This document shows positions 16,848-26,605 of a stretch of DNA of 64,000 bases, piece by piece. The DNA is from Paraburkholderia caballeronis. GTDB taxonomy: Bacteria; Pseudomonadota; Gammaproteobacteria; Burkholderiales; Burkholderiaceae. Position 1 is the first letter of the stretch; each line of letters opens with the position of its first letter. A model generated the notes under the pieces. It ran no database searches, was not told where the DNA came from, and worked only from the letters and a program-made list of their open reading frames with translations. Where the stretch lies: NCBI RefSeq assembly GCF_900104845.1, contig NZ_FNSR01000003.1, positions 1,024,779-1,088,778 on the forward strand, given 5' to 3'. Made by a program: the position numbers and the translations under genes.

Positions 16848-18398
16848 TCAGTTCTTGGCTTTGGGCATCTGCGACACCAGCGACAGGCCGATGTCCATAC
16901 CCTCGATCTGGAAGTGCGGGATGATGAAGAGCTTGACGCGGAAGAAGCCCGGGTTGTCCTCAATATCCTCGACCGAGACCCTGGCCTCGCGCAGCGGGTG
17001 CGAAGCCTGAAGCTCGTCACCGGGGTCCTTCATCTCGGTCACGAGCCCCTTGATCCAGTTGTTCAGCTCTAGCTCCAGCACACGCCGGTCCTTGGTCGTG
17101 CCGATGTTCTCGCGCTGGATCAGCTTCAGGTAATGCGCGATCCGCGACAGCAGGAAGATGTACGGCAAACGCGCGTTGATGCGGCTGTTGGCCGTCGCCT
17201 CCCTGGTCTCGTACAGTGCCGGCTTCTGCGCCGAGTTGGCCGAGAAGAAACACGCGTAGTCGTGGTTCTTGTAAAACGACAGCGGGATGAAACCGAGGTT
17301 GGCAAACTCAAATTCGCGCGTCTCCGGAATCAGCACTTCAGTCGGGATCTTCGGCTGAACACCAGTGCCAAGGTCGTAAAGATGAACCGGCAGGTCTTCG
17401 ACCTTCCCGCCCGCCTGGGGGCCTCGCACCTGGACACACCAGCCGCTATCCATGAAGCTGCGCGCCATGTTCGCCGAGAAGGCGAACGAAGCGTTGACCC
17501 ACAGGTACTTGTCGTTGTCCGGGCCCTTGACTTTTTCCTGATAGTTGAAGCTGCGCACGGGTGTCGTGTCGGGACCGTACGGCAGACGGCCGAGCACGCG
17601 CGGCATCGTCAGACCGATGTAGCGCGCGTCATCGGTATCGCGGAAGCTCTTCCACTTGATGTATTCGGCACGGTCTAAGTAGTTGCCGATATCCTGGATC
17701 GCGGCCACTTCTTCCATCGTCTGCTTGTCGAAGAATGCGGGGCCCACCGAACCGATGAACGGCATATGAGCTGCGGCCGCCACCTTCGAGATGTTGCGAA
17801 GGAGCGCGATATCCTGCGGCGAGTTCGTGAACTCGTAGTCGGCGATCATCGCGCTGATGGGCTGTCCACCCGGCGTGTCGTACTCTTCGATATAGGTGTG
17901 ACGGTAGAGACCACTCTGGATAATTTCAGTGCAATCCTCGAAGTCACGCAGGAGGGCTTCCTTCGACAGGTCGAGCATTTCGACGCGTACGTTGCGCCGG
18001 AAATCGATGCGATCGATGTTGAACTTCACTCCGCGCCAGCGTGCCTCGACCGCCTGAAACTCGGGGTGATGCATGACTGCGTCGAGCTGTCGGCTGATCT
18101 GCTCGTCGAGCTGGCCGATATGGAAGTCGAGCAGCGACTTGTCCAGTCGCTCGACCGGCTTGTCGCCCTTGCCTACCAGTTCGAGGAATGCGCTCATGCC
18201 GCGCGCAATACGCTCGCTTGCCGACGATTCGGAAAGCAGGTCGATGTTCAGGAATGCCTCAAGCGGTCGCGCTTCGCGTACCGGCGCGAGATTGATCTTT
18301 TCGCACAGCGCCTGATAGACGCTGTTGCTGTCGGCTTCGGGAGCGTGCAGCACGACGCTTTCGCCTGCGCCCGTCTGCTGGGATTCGTTGTGTTCCAT
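16848..18398 (-). CDS. tssC: T6SS sheath large subunit TssC, T6SS-1
   Basis: TssC forms the contractile sheath with TssB. The 516-aa product shows the full family pattern: RPLEAFLNIDLLSE, LLDFHIGQLDEQISRQLD, DEYDTPGGQP-type loop, AAHMPFIGSVGPAFF and LGRLPYGPDT, ending PHFQIEGMDIGLSLVSQMPKA in two blocks. The ATG at 18398 follows AGGA; a longer reading to 18476 would enter tssB and is rejected. It lies 70 bp after tssB. The T6SS-2 paralogue at 26606-28138 is very similar throughout. Confidence 0.96.
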   Translation of the reverse strand: MEHNESQQTGAGESVVLHAPEADSNSVYQALCEKINLAPVREARPLEAFLNIDLLSESSASERIARGMSAFLELVGKGDKPVERLDKSLLDFHIGQLDEQISRQLDAVMHHPEFQAVEARWRGVKFNIDRIDFRRNVRVEMLDLSKEALLRDFEDCTEIIQSGLYRHTYIEEYDTPGGQPISAMIADYEFTNSPQDIALLRNISKVAAAAHMPFIGSVGPAFFDKQTMEEVAAIQDIGNYLDRAEYIKWKSFRDTDDARYIGLTMPRVLGRLPYGPDTTPVRSFNYQEKVKGPDNDKYLWVNASFAFSANMARSFMDSGWCVQVRGPQAGGKVEDLPVHLYDLGTGVQPKIPTEVLIPETREFEFANLGFIPLSFYKNHDYACFFSANSAQKPALYETREATANSRINARLPYIFLLSRIAHYLKLIQRENIGTTKDRRVLELELNNWIKGLVTEMKDPGDELQASHPLREARVSVEDIEDNPGFFRVKLFIIPHFQIEGMDIGLSLVSQMPKAKN

Positions 18399-18468
18399 GT
18401 GATGTCCTGTCGACCGCTTTGCGGCCAGCGAGATTCGTGATGCGGTGAAAGCCTGTTTAGCCTTTGTC

Positions 18469-18984
18469 TCAGGCATGACCTTCGGGGCGCATTCCCGCCG
18501 TCGCGATCTGCGACAGTTCTTCGCGCAGTTGCGCCGTCAACGCCGAATCCTTCTGGATCTTCTCGAATTCACGGCGGAAGGTACCGTTGTCGAGCAGATT
18601 GGATTTGAGGTCGCGCAACAGATTACGCATCGCAAGCATGGCTTGCGGTTGTGGGATTTGACGTGCAACCTGTTCGGGCTCAAAATCCTTCATCGAACGG
18701 AAGCTCAGATTGACCGGCAACTCGGTACCATCGTCGGCCAGCGTTTTTTCCGCCGCGATCTTCAGTTCGGGATTGAAGTCAGCCAGGGCGCTGTCAAAAT
18801 TATTCTTGTTGATCGAGACTTTCTTGCGTTCGGCGAGCGAGCCCGTCGCCTTGCCGGCACTGAAGTCCCCTCCCACAAGCAATTTCAGTGGCAGCTTGGT
18901 CCTCTTCTGCGCACCGCCTGTGTGCAGGTCGGCAGAAATATTAATTCTGCTTGACGGAATTTCTTTCTGGAAACTGTCAGCCAT
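18469..18984 (-). CDS. tssB: T6SS sheath small subunit TssB, T6SS-1
   Basis: TssB pairs with TssC in the sheath. The 171-aa product starts MADSFQKEIPSSR and contains the conserved ELPVNLSFRSMKDFEPEQVA block and LLRDLKSNLLDN. The ATG at 18984 has GGGAAAAGG upstream; an alternative ATG four codons earlier lacks a ribosome site. It is the first gene of the leftward T6SS-1 operon, divergent from tssK across an AT-rich region. Confidence 0.95.
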   Translation of the reverse strand: MADSFQKEIPSSRINISADLHTGGAQKRTKLPLKLLVGGDFSAGKATGSLAERKKVSINKNNFDSALADFNPELKIAAEKTLADDGTELPVNLSFRSMKDFEPEQVARQIPQPQAMLAMRNLLRDLKSNLLDNGTFRREFEKIQKDSALTAQLREELSQIATAGMRPEGHA

Positions 18985-19543
18985 ACCTTTTCCCATAAGT
19001 GGTCAATCAAACCACCGTAGCTGGTGCCGTCCGGCAGGCGCAGCAAGTGCCTACCATCCTTGGGCGTTCAGGTACCGCATGCCATCAGGATTCCTACGCA
19101 CGCGCCCGCTAACTCTTTTCAAGCAGACGATCACGCTCACCAACCATATCCGGGTTGCATTAGAACTCTTATTATTCAATTCGTCAAAGGGGATTTTTCG
19201 TCACTGAATTTTTCAATTGTCATTCTTTGTTAATTTCAGATCTATCCGATTGACGCGGATAAATTATTTGCATTGGAAAACCGCGAAGTTGACGCAATGT
19301 CGCGCCCGGAAAATCATGGAAACGCCTACTGGATGAGGCTTTTCTAGCCAATACACATAATTCCCTATTAAATTGATATTTTTCAATATTTTAATTTCGA
19401 GATAAGTGCAAGAGAGACAACTTTCGAAAGATTATCTCCATGCATGTCGGGTATGCGTGTAACATTAATTGGTAGACGACACCTGACGGTGTGTGTTTAA
19501 AATCCGGCCTCACTGATGTTCAGTAAACCTCATTGATAAGAAT
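18985..19543. promoter_or_regulatory. AT-rich divergent promoter region of T6SS-1 (tssB / tssK)
   Basis: This 559-bp stretch separates the two T6SS-1 operons and must hold both promoters. The part from about 19180 to 19520 is strikingly AT-rich, with runs such as AATTTTTCAATTG and TTGATATTTTTC, against the GC-rich background. Such tracts often bind H-NS-type silencers in Burkholderia accessory islands; that is inference. No convincing ORF, and no clear sigma-54 -24/-12 match, was seen. Confidence 0.55.
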
Positions 19544-20905
19544 ATGCGGACATTCAAACCTCTCTGGCAAGAGGGCGCTGTACTCTCGCCGCATCACTTC
19601 CAGCAACAGGGCCTGTGGTGGCAATTTGCCCAGCAACAATTCGTCCCGCTCGCGGTCGCCGAGCCGTGGGGCGTACTGGACGTCCGTGTGGACGAGGAGC
19701 TGCTGCTCAACGGACGCGTAAAGCTCGCTGGGCTAAAGTTGCGCTTCGGAGATGGCACGCCCATCGACACGTCCATTGCAGATGTACTTCCACCGGCACG
19801 TGACCTCGCACGCGATGTTGGGTCGGACGTTCAGAGCGTGATTGTGTACGCTGGGCTCCCCCTGTTCGATGCAGTCGGCAACAACTGTCGCGTGGACGGA
19901 GAAACGGTTTCGCGCCCGCGACGCTACTTCCGTGAGTTCGTCGAGGTCCCGGATCTGCTCGGCACGATAGACGCAGAACTTGCTGTCGAGCGCCATGCGC
20001 TCCAGTTGCTGTTCGATTTCGAATCTCACGCGGACTACATCGTTTGCCCGATTGCGCGCCTTGTGCGTGGACAGCGCAGCGTATTCGAGTTGGACCACAA
20101 CTGGGTGCCCCCGTGCCTTGCGCTCTCCGGTCATCCCCGGCACGAGGAACGGGTCTCCCGCATTGCCGACATTCTCCAGGCGAAAAGCATTGCGCTCGCT
20201 GCACGCCGCAGCGAGCGCATTGACGATGTCGCGGAATTCGGTGTTGCGGACGTCTCGCTCTTCTGGCTCCTTCACTGCCTGAACACGCACTGGCCAGAAC
20301 TGCGCTTTCTCGCAAGCCACCCGTACCAGCCGCCCGAGCGGCTCTACCATGTACTCGCGCAACTCACTGGTGCGCTGATGACTTTCTCGACGCGAGTCAA
20401 CCTCGCCGAGATTCCGGCATACGACCATGAACGTCAGGACGAGGTTTTCTCGAAACTGGAAGATCTCATCCGCGACCTGCTCAACGCCGTCATTCCGTCG
20501 CGTGTCGTGCCGATCGGACTGCTGAAGAAAGGTCCGACGTACTGGAATGGCCAGATTCACGACGATCGTCTGCTCGAGGGCGCGGACTGGTACCTGTCGG
20601 TCAGCGCGGCGAAGCCCGCGTTCGAACTGGTGGAACTGATTCCGCGCCTTTGCAAGATTGGCGCGCCGGACGATATTGCCCATATCGTCAATTCCGCACT
20701 TCCTGCCGTGCCGCTTCGCGCAGTGCAGCGGGTACCTGCGGCTATCCCTGTACGGCTTGAGAACCAGTATTTCGCGCTCGATTCGAAGGATCCCCTGTTT
20801 GCGGGCATGCTCGCCGCGCGCACCTGCCAGATCTACCTGCCAGCAAGCGTTCCCGAAGCATCGCTTGAGCTCTATGCCGTGCTGACATCGCAGGGAGACA
20901 AATGA
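19544..20905 (+). CDS. tssK: T6SS baseplate subunit TssK, T6SS-1
   Basis: TssK connects the baseplate to the membrane complex. The 453-aa product opens with the diagnostic LWQEGAVLSPHHFQQQ and has WLLHCLNTHWPELRFL and HPERLYHVLAQL-like motifs (here HPYQPPERLYHVLAQL). The length matches the family. It is the first gene of the rightward operon, and its stop region overlaps the tssL start by 4 bp. It is the only tssK in the window. Confidence 0.95.
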   Translation: MRTFKPLWQEGAVLSPHHFQQQGLWWQFAQQQFVPLAVAEPWGVLDVRVDEELLLNGRVKLAGLKLRFGDGTPIDTSIADVLPPARDLARDVGSDVQSVIVYAGLPLFDAVGNNCRVDGETVSRPRRYFREFVEVPDLLGTIDAELAVERHALQLLFDFESHADYIVCPIARLVRGQRSVFELDHNWVPPCLALSGHPRHEERVSRIADILQAKSIALAARRSERIDDVAEFGVADVSLFWLLHCLNTHWPELRFLASHPYQPPERLYHVLAQLTGALMTFSTRVNLAEIPAYDHERQDEVFSKLEDLIRDLLNAVIPSRVVPIGLLKKGPTYWNGQIHDDRLLEGADWYLSVSAAKPAFELVELIPRLCKIGAPDDIAHIVNSALPAVPLRAVQRVPAAIPVRLENQYFALDSKDPLFAGMLAARTCQIYLPASVPEASLELYAVLTSQGDK

Positions 20906-21567
20906 CAATCAACGGCCCGCTCCCGCTTTCCGCCCTGCTCCGCAATACGGCGCTCGAGATCTCGCAGTTCGCACAGGGCACCACGACAGACGATGTCGAG
21001 GATCTGCGCGCGCAGTGCCGCAAGCTGACCGAAGACTTTGCATCCGCGATGGAGGCGCGCAAGGTACCGGTTAATGTTGCGCGCGATGCACTCTACATGC
21101 AATGCGGCCTGCTCGATGAATCGGTTCTTGCCCATCTCCCGGCTCAGAGCCGCCCTCTCTGGGAAGCCACGCCGTTGCAGGTCGAGCGGTACGGCGAGCA
21201 CGACGCCGGTGAACAGGTGTACAGCCGCCTCGCTGAGCGCATGCGTGAAGCACGGCCCAACGTGGAGCTGCTCGAGTGTTATGCGACGGTGCTTGGTCTT
21301 GGCTTCCAGGGAAAGTTTGCCCGCGAAGGTGCCTCCCAGCGTGCAGCGATCATCCGGTCGCTCAACGAGCGTCTGGAGAAACTGTCTCCGTCGTCTGATT
21401 CGGGGCTCGTCGTTGACGCAACACGTACGCATCGCTTCGACTGGTTCTACCGGCTCTCCCCGTGGGCGATCGCCGGGCTCGTGTGTGCCGCTGGCGCCAT
21501 CGTCTTCGTACTGATCGGGCAAGGCCTGGATCTGCAGGTCTCCCATCTGCTGTCGGCGAAAACCTGA
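20902..21567 (+). CDS. tssL: T6SS inner-membrane protein TssL (DotU type), T6SS-1
   Basis: TssL is the cytoplasmic hook of the T6SS membrane complex. The 221-aa product has the DotU cytoplasmic domain (DALYMQCGLLDESVLAHLP, VELLECYATVLGLGFQGKF) and a single C-terminal membrane segment near residues 190-212. It has no OmpA/peptidoglycan-binding extension; in the paralogous cluster that function is carried by the next gene. It overlaps tssK by 4 bp and the next ORF as TGATG. Confidence 0.94.
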   Translation: MTINGPLPLSALLRNTALEISQFAQGTTTDDVEDLRAQCRKLTEDFASAMEARKVPVNVARDALYMQCGLLDESVLAHLPAQSRPLWEATPLQVERYGEHDAGEQVYSRLAERMREARPNVELLECYATVLGLGFQGKFAREGASQRAAIIRSLNERLEKLSPSSDSGLVVDATRTHRFDWFYRLSPWAIAGLVCAAGAIVFVLIGQGLDLQVSHLLSAKT

Positions 21568-23750
21568 TGTTTACGGGTTTCGACGCCTCATGGCAGATCT
21601 TTCACGGCGGCTATCCCCATCGGAGAGTGGTGGGGATAACCACCGTACTGGTCATCGCGTTTGCACTCGCGTGGTGGGTTGCGGCCGGATCGCTTCTTCT
21701 GGGGGCGGCATTCGTGCTGTTCCGGACATGGCGTCTTCATGAGCGTCAAGACGAGCAGCAGGCAGTCATGGCTGCACTGGGGGCTACGACGGCTGACCTT
21801 CCAGCAAGCATGCGTACGCGCATGGCTGAAGACACCGTGCCGAACGTCATCCGCGACGTGCGCATCCTCACCCTCGACATGGGCCTGCTGCAGGCAGGCG
21901 CCGGCGTCAAGGGCGAGTTCGAACAGCGACTGAAAAACGTGATCGACGAAGTGCAGGCATCCAGTGTGCCGATCCTGCTATTCATTGACGAAGCCCACAC
22001 CCTGATTGGTGCGGGCAATTCGGCGGGGGACGCCGACGCCGCGAACCTGCTCAAGCCAGTGCTTGCGCGCGGCGAGCTGCGCACCATTGCCGCGACGACC
22101 TGGTCCAAGTGCAAGGAATATTTCGAGCGCGACGCCGCGCTCGAGCGTCGCTTCCAGATGATCAAGGTGGACGAGCCGGAGGACGACGCAGCCTGTCTGA
22201 TGCTCCGTGGCCTGAAAGACCGCTATGCGAAGTACCACGACGTGCACATCCGCGATGAGGCGCTGGTGGCCGCGGTCAAGCTCTCGCGCCGGTACATCCC
22301 CGCGCGCCAGCTTCCGGACAAGGCCGTCAACCTGGTCGACACGGCGGCAGCACGCGTGCGCATGGGACTCGAATCGCCGCCGGCGGAAGTGCAGCGCGCG
22401 AAAGCTGCGGTCTCAGCCATCGAACTCGAACTCACCACGGTTGAAGACGATGCGCGTGCTGGCCTCGGCGATATACAAAAGCGCCGGGCCGTGCTCGCTA
22501 CCGCACTCGCCGAAGCGCAAACCCGGATGGAGACGCTGCAACAGCGATACGGCCAGGAACTCGCCTTGGTGCAGTCACTGCTCCTGCAACGTGAAGCTGC
22601 GACTATGGTCGCGGCGGCCGATGCCGTAACACTGGCAGGGACACGTGAAGCACTCGCGCTTGCGCAGGGTAAGGCGCCCCTGATCTTCGCAAATGTGGAC
22701 GCACAGGCGATCGCACGCGTGGTGGCCGAATGGACCGGCGTGCCTGTGGGCAATCTTCTCGAAGACGAGCTGAATGGACTGCTCACACTGGAAGCCGAAC
22801 TCGCGAAGCGCGTCGTCGCGCAGGACGATGCCCTCGCTACGCTCGCGGAAAGCCTGCGCACCGCGAAGGCAGGCCTGAAGAACGAACAGGCGCCGCTCGG
22901 CGTCTTTCTGCTCGCGGGCCCATCCGGCGTTGGCAAGACCGAGACTGCGCTCGCGCTGGCCGACCTGCTCTTCGGCGGCGAGGCGGCGTTAACCACGATC
23001 AACATGTCGGAGTATCAGGAATCGCACACGGTGTCGCAGCTCAAGGGATCGCCCCCGGGCTACGTCGGTTACGGCCGCGGTGGCATCCCGACCGAGGCCG
23101 TGCGTCAGCGCCCATACAGCGTTGTGCTGCTCGATGAGGTCGAAAAGGCTCACCGCGACGTGCTCGACATCTTCTACCAGGTGTTCGACCGCGGCACGAT
23201 GCGCGACGGTGAAGGACGTAAGATCAACTTCCGCAATTGCGTGATCCTGATGACGTCCAACCTCGGCAGTGCGATGATCGACGAGGTCACAACCGGCAGC
23301 CCGGATGTCGCACAGGCAGCGCTTCTCAAGGCCATCCATCCGCAACTGCTCGCCCATTTCCAGCCGGCCCTGCTCGCGCGCTTTCAGACACTGGCGTACC
23401 GGCCGCTCGACGCGGCGGCTCTCGCCAGCATCGTGCGTCTGAAGCTGGCGAAGGTCGCTGAACGCCTGCGCCGGCAGCATGACGTCGAACTGGTCTGTGA
23501 CGATTCACTGGTCGCCGCAATGGCCGAGCGCTGCCTCACGCGGGAATCGGGTATGCGTAACGTCGATGCGTTCCTCAACCAGCGCATCCTGCCAGCAGTC
23601 TCGCGCGAACTGCTGACGCGCATGGCCAGCGGTAAGGCACCGGCGAAGATCAGCCTGTCCAGCTCGGCCGAAGGCGGTCTGACGATTGACTTCTTCGACC
23701 ACGACACGCCGGCTGCCGCGCAAGCGGTGTCTGAATCGTCGTTCGCCTGA
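21567..23750 (+). pseudogene. OmpA/TssM-like N-terminus fused to truncated ClpV (deletion product)
   Basis: An in-frame 727-aa ORF joins two unrelated parts. Residues 1-86 carry two membrane segments and end LGATTADLPASMRTRM, matching LGAATADIPLRLRTRM near residue 104 of the OmpA-type protein at 30079. From residue 87 (AEDTVPNVIRDV) it matches ClpV from just after its first Walker A motif. The AAA1 Walker B (IDEAH, 141-144) and the AAA2 Walker A (GPSGVGKT, 451-458) remain, but the ClpV N-domain and first Walker A are lost. The conserved TTWSEYKEY stretch reads TTWSKCKEY, suggesting relaxed selection. It could be a membrane-tethered remnant or simply non-functional. The start overlaps the tssL stop. 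Confidence 0.88.
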
Positions 23751-23765
23751 GAGGAGACCAGCACC

Positions 23766-24197
23766 ATGCCCGCGGGACCGTCCCTGTACGACATGCTGCT
23801 TGGCCACATTGATGGCGAAGCACTTGAAGATCACGACGACAACACGCTCGAAATCCTGAGCGTCCAGGCGAACATCCGTCGCATCCTCAATACACGCGCT
23901 GGGGCACTAAAACACGTCCCGGACTACGGGCTGCCCGATCTCACCGAGGTGTACAAAAACCTGCCGGCGTCGGTCCACGATCTGCGCAACCAGATGGAAG
24001 GCACGCTATTGAAGTTCGAACCGCGCCTGCGTTCGGTAGGAATTGAGATCAATGACAATCTGGATCCCGGCCTGCTCGTGAGTTTCACGATGGTCTGCCA
24101 TCTGAAAAAGGCGGGCCTCGTTCGCTTCGGAACCTATTTCGAGCCACCTGGACGCATGCGAGTTGAGCGAATCGTCAATCGCAGTCGCGACCGGTAG
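23766..24197 (+). CDS. tssE: T6SS baseplate subunit TssE (gp25-like)
   Basis: TssE is the gp25-like wedge protein that seeds sheath assembly. The 143-aa product has SVQANIRRILNTRAG, DYGLPDLTEVYKN and the C-terminal gp25 core ending near FSFTMVCH-type residues (here VSFTMVCHLKK). A strong GAGGAGA ribosome site precedes the ATG. It follows the clpV remnant by 15 bp and is the last T6SS-1 gene before the IS fragment. It is the only tssE in the window. Confidence 0.93.
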   Translation: MPAGPSLYDMLLGHIDGEALEDHDDNTLEILSVQANIRRILNTRAGALKHVPDYGLPDLTEVYKNLPASVHDLRNQMEGTLLKFEPRLRSVGIEINDNLDPGLLVSFTMVCHLKKAGLVRFGTYFEPPGRMRVERIVNRSRDR

Positions 24198-24294
24198 CGA
24201 ATCTGGTTTGACCATATCGAAAAGATAGTGGTGAGAGATGGCGCCGCTTGTTCGGACAGGATCCCGAGATTTTTAAGTGGGACGTCCGGGGCGA

Positions 24295-24894
24295 TCATGC
24301 TGCCGATTTGATCGCTGGCAGCGTCGCGAAGTGTGCCTCATCGGGCGTCTGATCCGCCAGGCTCGAATGAGGACGTTTGCGGTTGTACAGATCAATGTAT
24401 TGGCCAATGGAACGCCGGGCGTGGTTGACCGACTCGTAGGCTCTCAAATAAATCTCTTCGTACTTGATGCTGCGCCACACGCGTTCGACGAACACGTTGT
24501 CGCGCCAGGCCCCTTTGCCGTCCATCGACAGCCGAATGCCTCGGCCCAGCACCACCTCGGTGAAGGCTCCCGCCGTGAACTGGCTGCCCTGATCGGTGTT
24601 CACGATGCCGGGGTTCCCATAGCGGGCGAACGCTTCTTCCAGCGCTTCAACCGCATGCACGGCCTCCAGCGTGATCGCCACGCGGTGCGCGAGGATCGTG
24701 CGGCTGGTCCAGTCCACCACCGCCGTCAGATACACGAATCCGCGCGCCATCGGGATATAGCTCGTATCCAGTGCCCAGACCTGGTTTGCCCGATTGATCG
24801 TCATGCCGCGCAGCAGATACGGCCAGATCTTGTGCTGCGCATTGCATCGGCTCGTGTTCGGCTTACAGTACCGGGTGATCGCGCGCTCGGCGTA
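24295..24894 (-). pseudogene. IS3-family transposase fragment (5'-truncated)
   Basis: The frame is open from 24894 to the stop at 24295 and encodes the catalytic part of an IS3-family OrfB. It has the first Asp in WALDTSYIP, the second in NTDQGSQF and the Glu in FVERVWRSIKYEE, then the C-terminal YNRKRPHSSL motif. OrfA and the OrfB N-terminus are absent; the frame meets a TAA at 24895-24897, and tssA-2 ends 32 bp beyond. The stretch 24198-24294 shows no gene and may hold the element's terminal repeat, though I could not pair it. The fragment marks the boundary between the two T6SS clusters. Confidence 0.88.
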
Positions 24895-24928
24895 TTACGA
24901 CGAGTGATCCGGAACGAAGGGCAAACCT

Positions 24929-26509
24929 TCACGGCAAACCGAGCGCCCGCGCCGGATCCAGCACCGCGAGTTCGGCCTGCAACTCGCCCATGCGGCGCAC
25001 AAGCGCGGGCTTGTCCGCATCCTTGCGGCTGCTCGCCGCCTTCAGCGCGCGCACCAGTTGCAGCTTCACCTCGAACACCAGCGCCGGATCCCAGCGCACG
25101 AGCGGCAGCGTTCTCGCGGCCGCATCCAGTTCGAGCAACAGCGCCGTCGCGGTATCCGCACGCCCGGAAAGGTCGGCGAGACGCGCCATCACGAAACGTT
25201 GCAGATAACGATGCCGCTCCGTCTTCAGGCCCGGCAGCGCATCGAGCCACGCGAACGCCGCCTCGATGCCCTCCCGCGCGGCCATCTCCCTCGCCTGCGC
25301 CTCGATTTCCGGCCAGTCGCCCGTACCTCCTTCTTCGCCGTCGGCCGACACCGGCAAAGGCGCGACCGTTTCCCCGGCTTCCAGGTCGCGCACGACCGCA
25401 TGCCGCGCAATCCATTCGAGCGTCGTATCGTCCGCGAACGGCGTGCCGTCGTTGAACGACAGTCGTTCGATACCGGGCAGGCGCTCCAGGAAAAGCGCAA
25501 AGTCCGCGCGCAGCAGTTCGCGCCATGCGTTATACGGCGCGCCCACGTGATCGAGCGCGACGTGCTGGAAATACTGCAGGTCGAACCACAGGTGATTGAC
25601 GCCTTCCATGAACGCCCCCTCGGCGCGTTCGAGCAGTTCGTTCCACTGCTTCTGCAACACGAGACGTTTTAGCTGCTGACGCAGTTCCGGCCGCGGCGCG
25701 ACAAGACGCGTATGCGACGCGGCGTTGGCCGGCGGCACCTCATGCAGCGTATCCCAGCGAATGCAGCGCACGAGCCGCACCGACGGCAGGTACCCCTGCT
25801 CCTGATCGCGCAGCCACGCAGCCATCGCTCGCGCCTGCTCAAGCAGATCGCGCGTCGAGGCGATCGTGCCCGCCGGCGTCCCTGCTGTCACGGGAGAAAA
25901 TGACGCCTGCGGGATGTCGGCGGCGGCGTCAGCGGAGTCCCCTTTGCGCTCGAAGCGGGAAATGAGCGGCTGCAGATTCGGGCGCGCGGCTTCCGGCCAG
26001 GCGGCGGTCTGCGAGACGATCACGTCGAGCGCCGCGAGCGCGCGTTCGAGTTCGGACGAAACGAGCCCGCCGCGACTGTCGAACAACTCCATCATGCGCG
26101 GCGTGGCCAGCATTTCGAGCGCGCCCTTCTTCGCTTCCGCGCGCGCCGGCAGCACCGCATCCGCAAAACGCTCAAGCAGCGCCGCGGTCAGTTCCAGCCC
26201 GTCGGCGAACCCGGACGGACCGTCCTGCCGCAACCGCGCGCCGGCGTAGTAGCCGGCCAGACGCAGATCCTTGCCGGTCTCTTTTATCAACTGCTCGCAT
26301 GCGAGCAGGATCAGCGGTTCATCGATGCCGGAAAGTTTCCCCGCCTCGTCCTTCAACTGGAAAAACGCGTCTTCATAACCGGGATCGCGCCCGACCCCGG
26401 TGTCGCCCGGCAGCGGCTGCACCCAGGCGCTCCAGGTATCAAGCCGCGAGCGCGTGAGCTGTTCTGCATCACGCGAAGGAAACAGAGCCTTGAGCAGCCC
26501 GGACAGCAT
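24929..26509 (-). CDS. tssA: T6SS protein TssA (VasJ C-terminal type), T6SS-2
   Basis: This is a paralogue of the T6SS-1 TssA with the same layout: ImpA-type N-terminus (DPGYEDAFFQLKDEAGKL, GKDLRLAGYYAGARLRQDG), a central linker and a VasJ-like C-terminus (RHRYLQRFVMARL, ending DPARALGLP). The 526-aa length is normal, so the gene looks intact even though the IS fragment begins 34 bp after its stop. It lies downstream of tssC-2 beyond a terminator-like hairpin. No other T6SS-2 gene follows it before the IS. Confidence 0.93.
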   Translation of the reverse strand: MLSGLLKALFPSRDAEQLTRSRLDTWSAWVQPLPGDTGVGRDPGYEDAFFQLKDEAGKLSGIDEPLILLACEQLIKETGKDLRLAGYYAGARLRQDGPSGFADGLELTAALLERFADAVLPARAEAKKGALEMLATPRMMELFDSRGGLVSSELERALAALDVIVSQTAAWPEAARPNLQPLISRFERKGDSADAAADIPQASFSPVTAGTPAGTIASTRDLLEQARAMAAWLRDQEQGYLPSVRLVRCIRWDTLHEVPPANAASHTRLVAPRPELRQQLKRLVLQKQWNELLERAEGAFMEGVNHLWFDLQYFQHVALDHVGAPYNAWRELLRADFALFLERLPGIERLSFNDGTPFADDTTLEWIARHAVVRDLEAGETVAPLPVSADGEEGGTGDWPEIEAQAREMAAREGIEAAFAWLDALPGLKTERHRYLQRFVMARLADLSGRADTATALLLELDAAARTLPLVRWDPALVFEVKLQLVRALKAASSRKDADKPALVRRMGELQAELAVLDPARALGLP

Positions 26510-26548
26510 CGGCGGATCTCCCGTTGCGCCCCGCCTTGCAGGGCTTCA

Positions 26549-26583
26549 GAAACAAAAACGCCGGGGCGAACCGATGCCCCGGC
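26549..26583 (-). terminator. Intrinsic terminator between tssC-2 and tssA-2
   Basis: On the minus strand GCCGGGGC and GCCCCGGC (26583-26576 and 26567-26560) form an 8-bp perfect GC-rich stem with an 8-nt loop, followed directly by GTTTTTGTTT. It should end or attenuate the abundant tssBC transcript before tssA. Confidence 0.8.
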
Positions 26584-26605
26584 AGTTCACAGCAGCGACG
26601 TCGGA

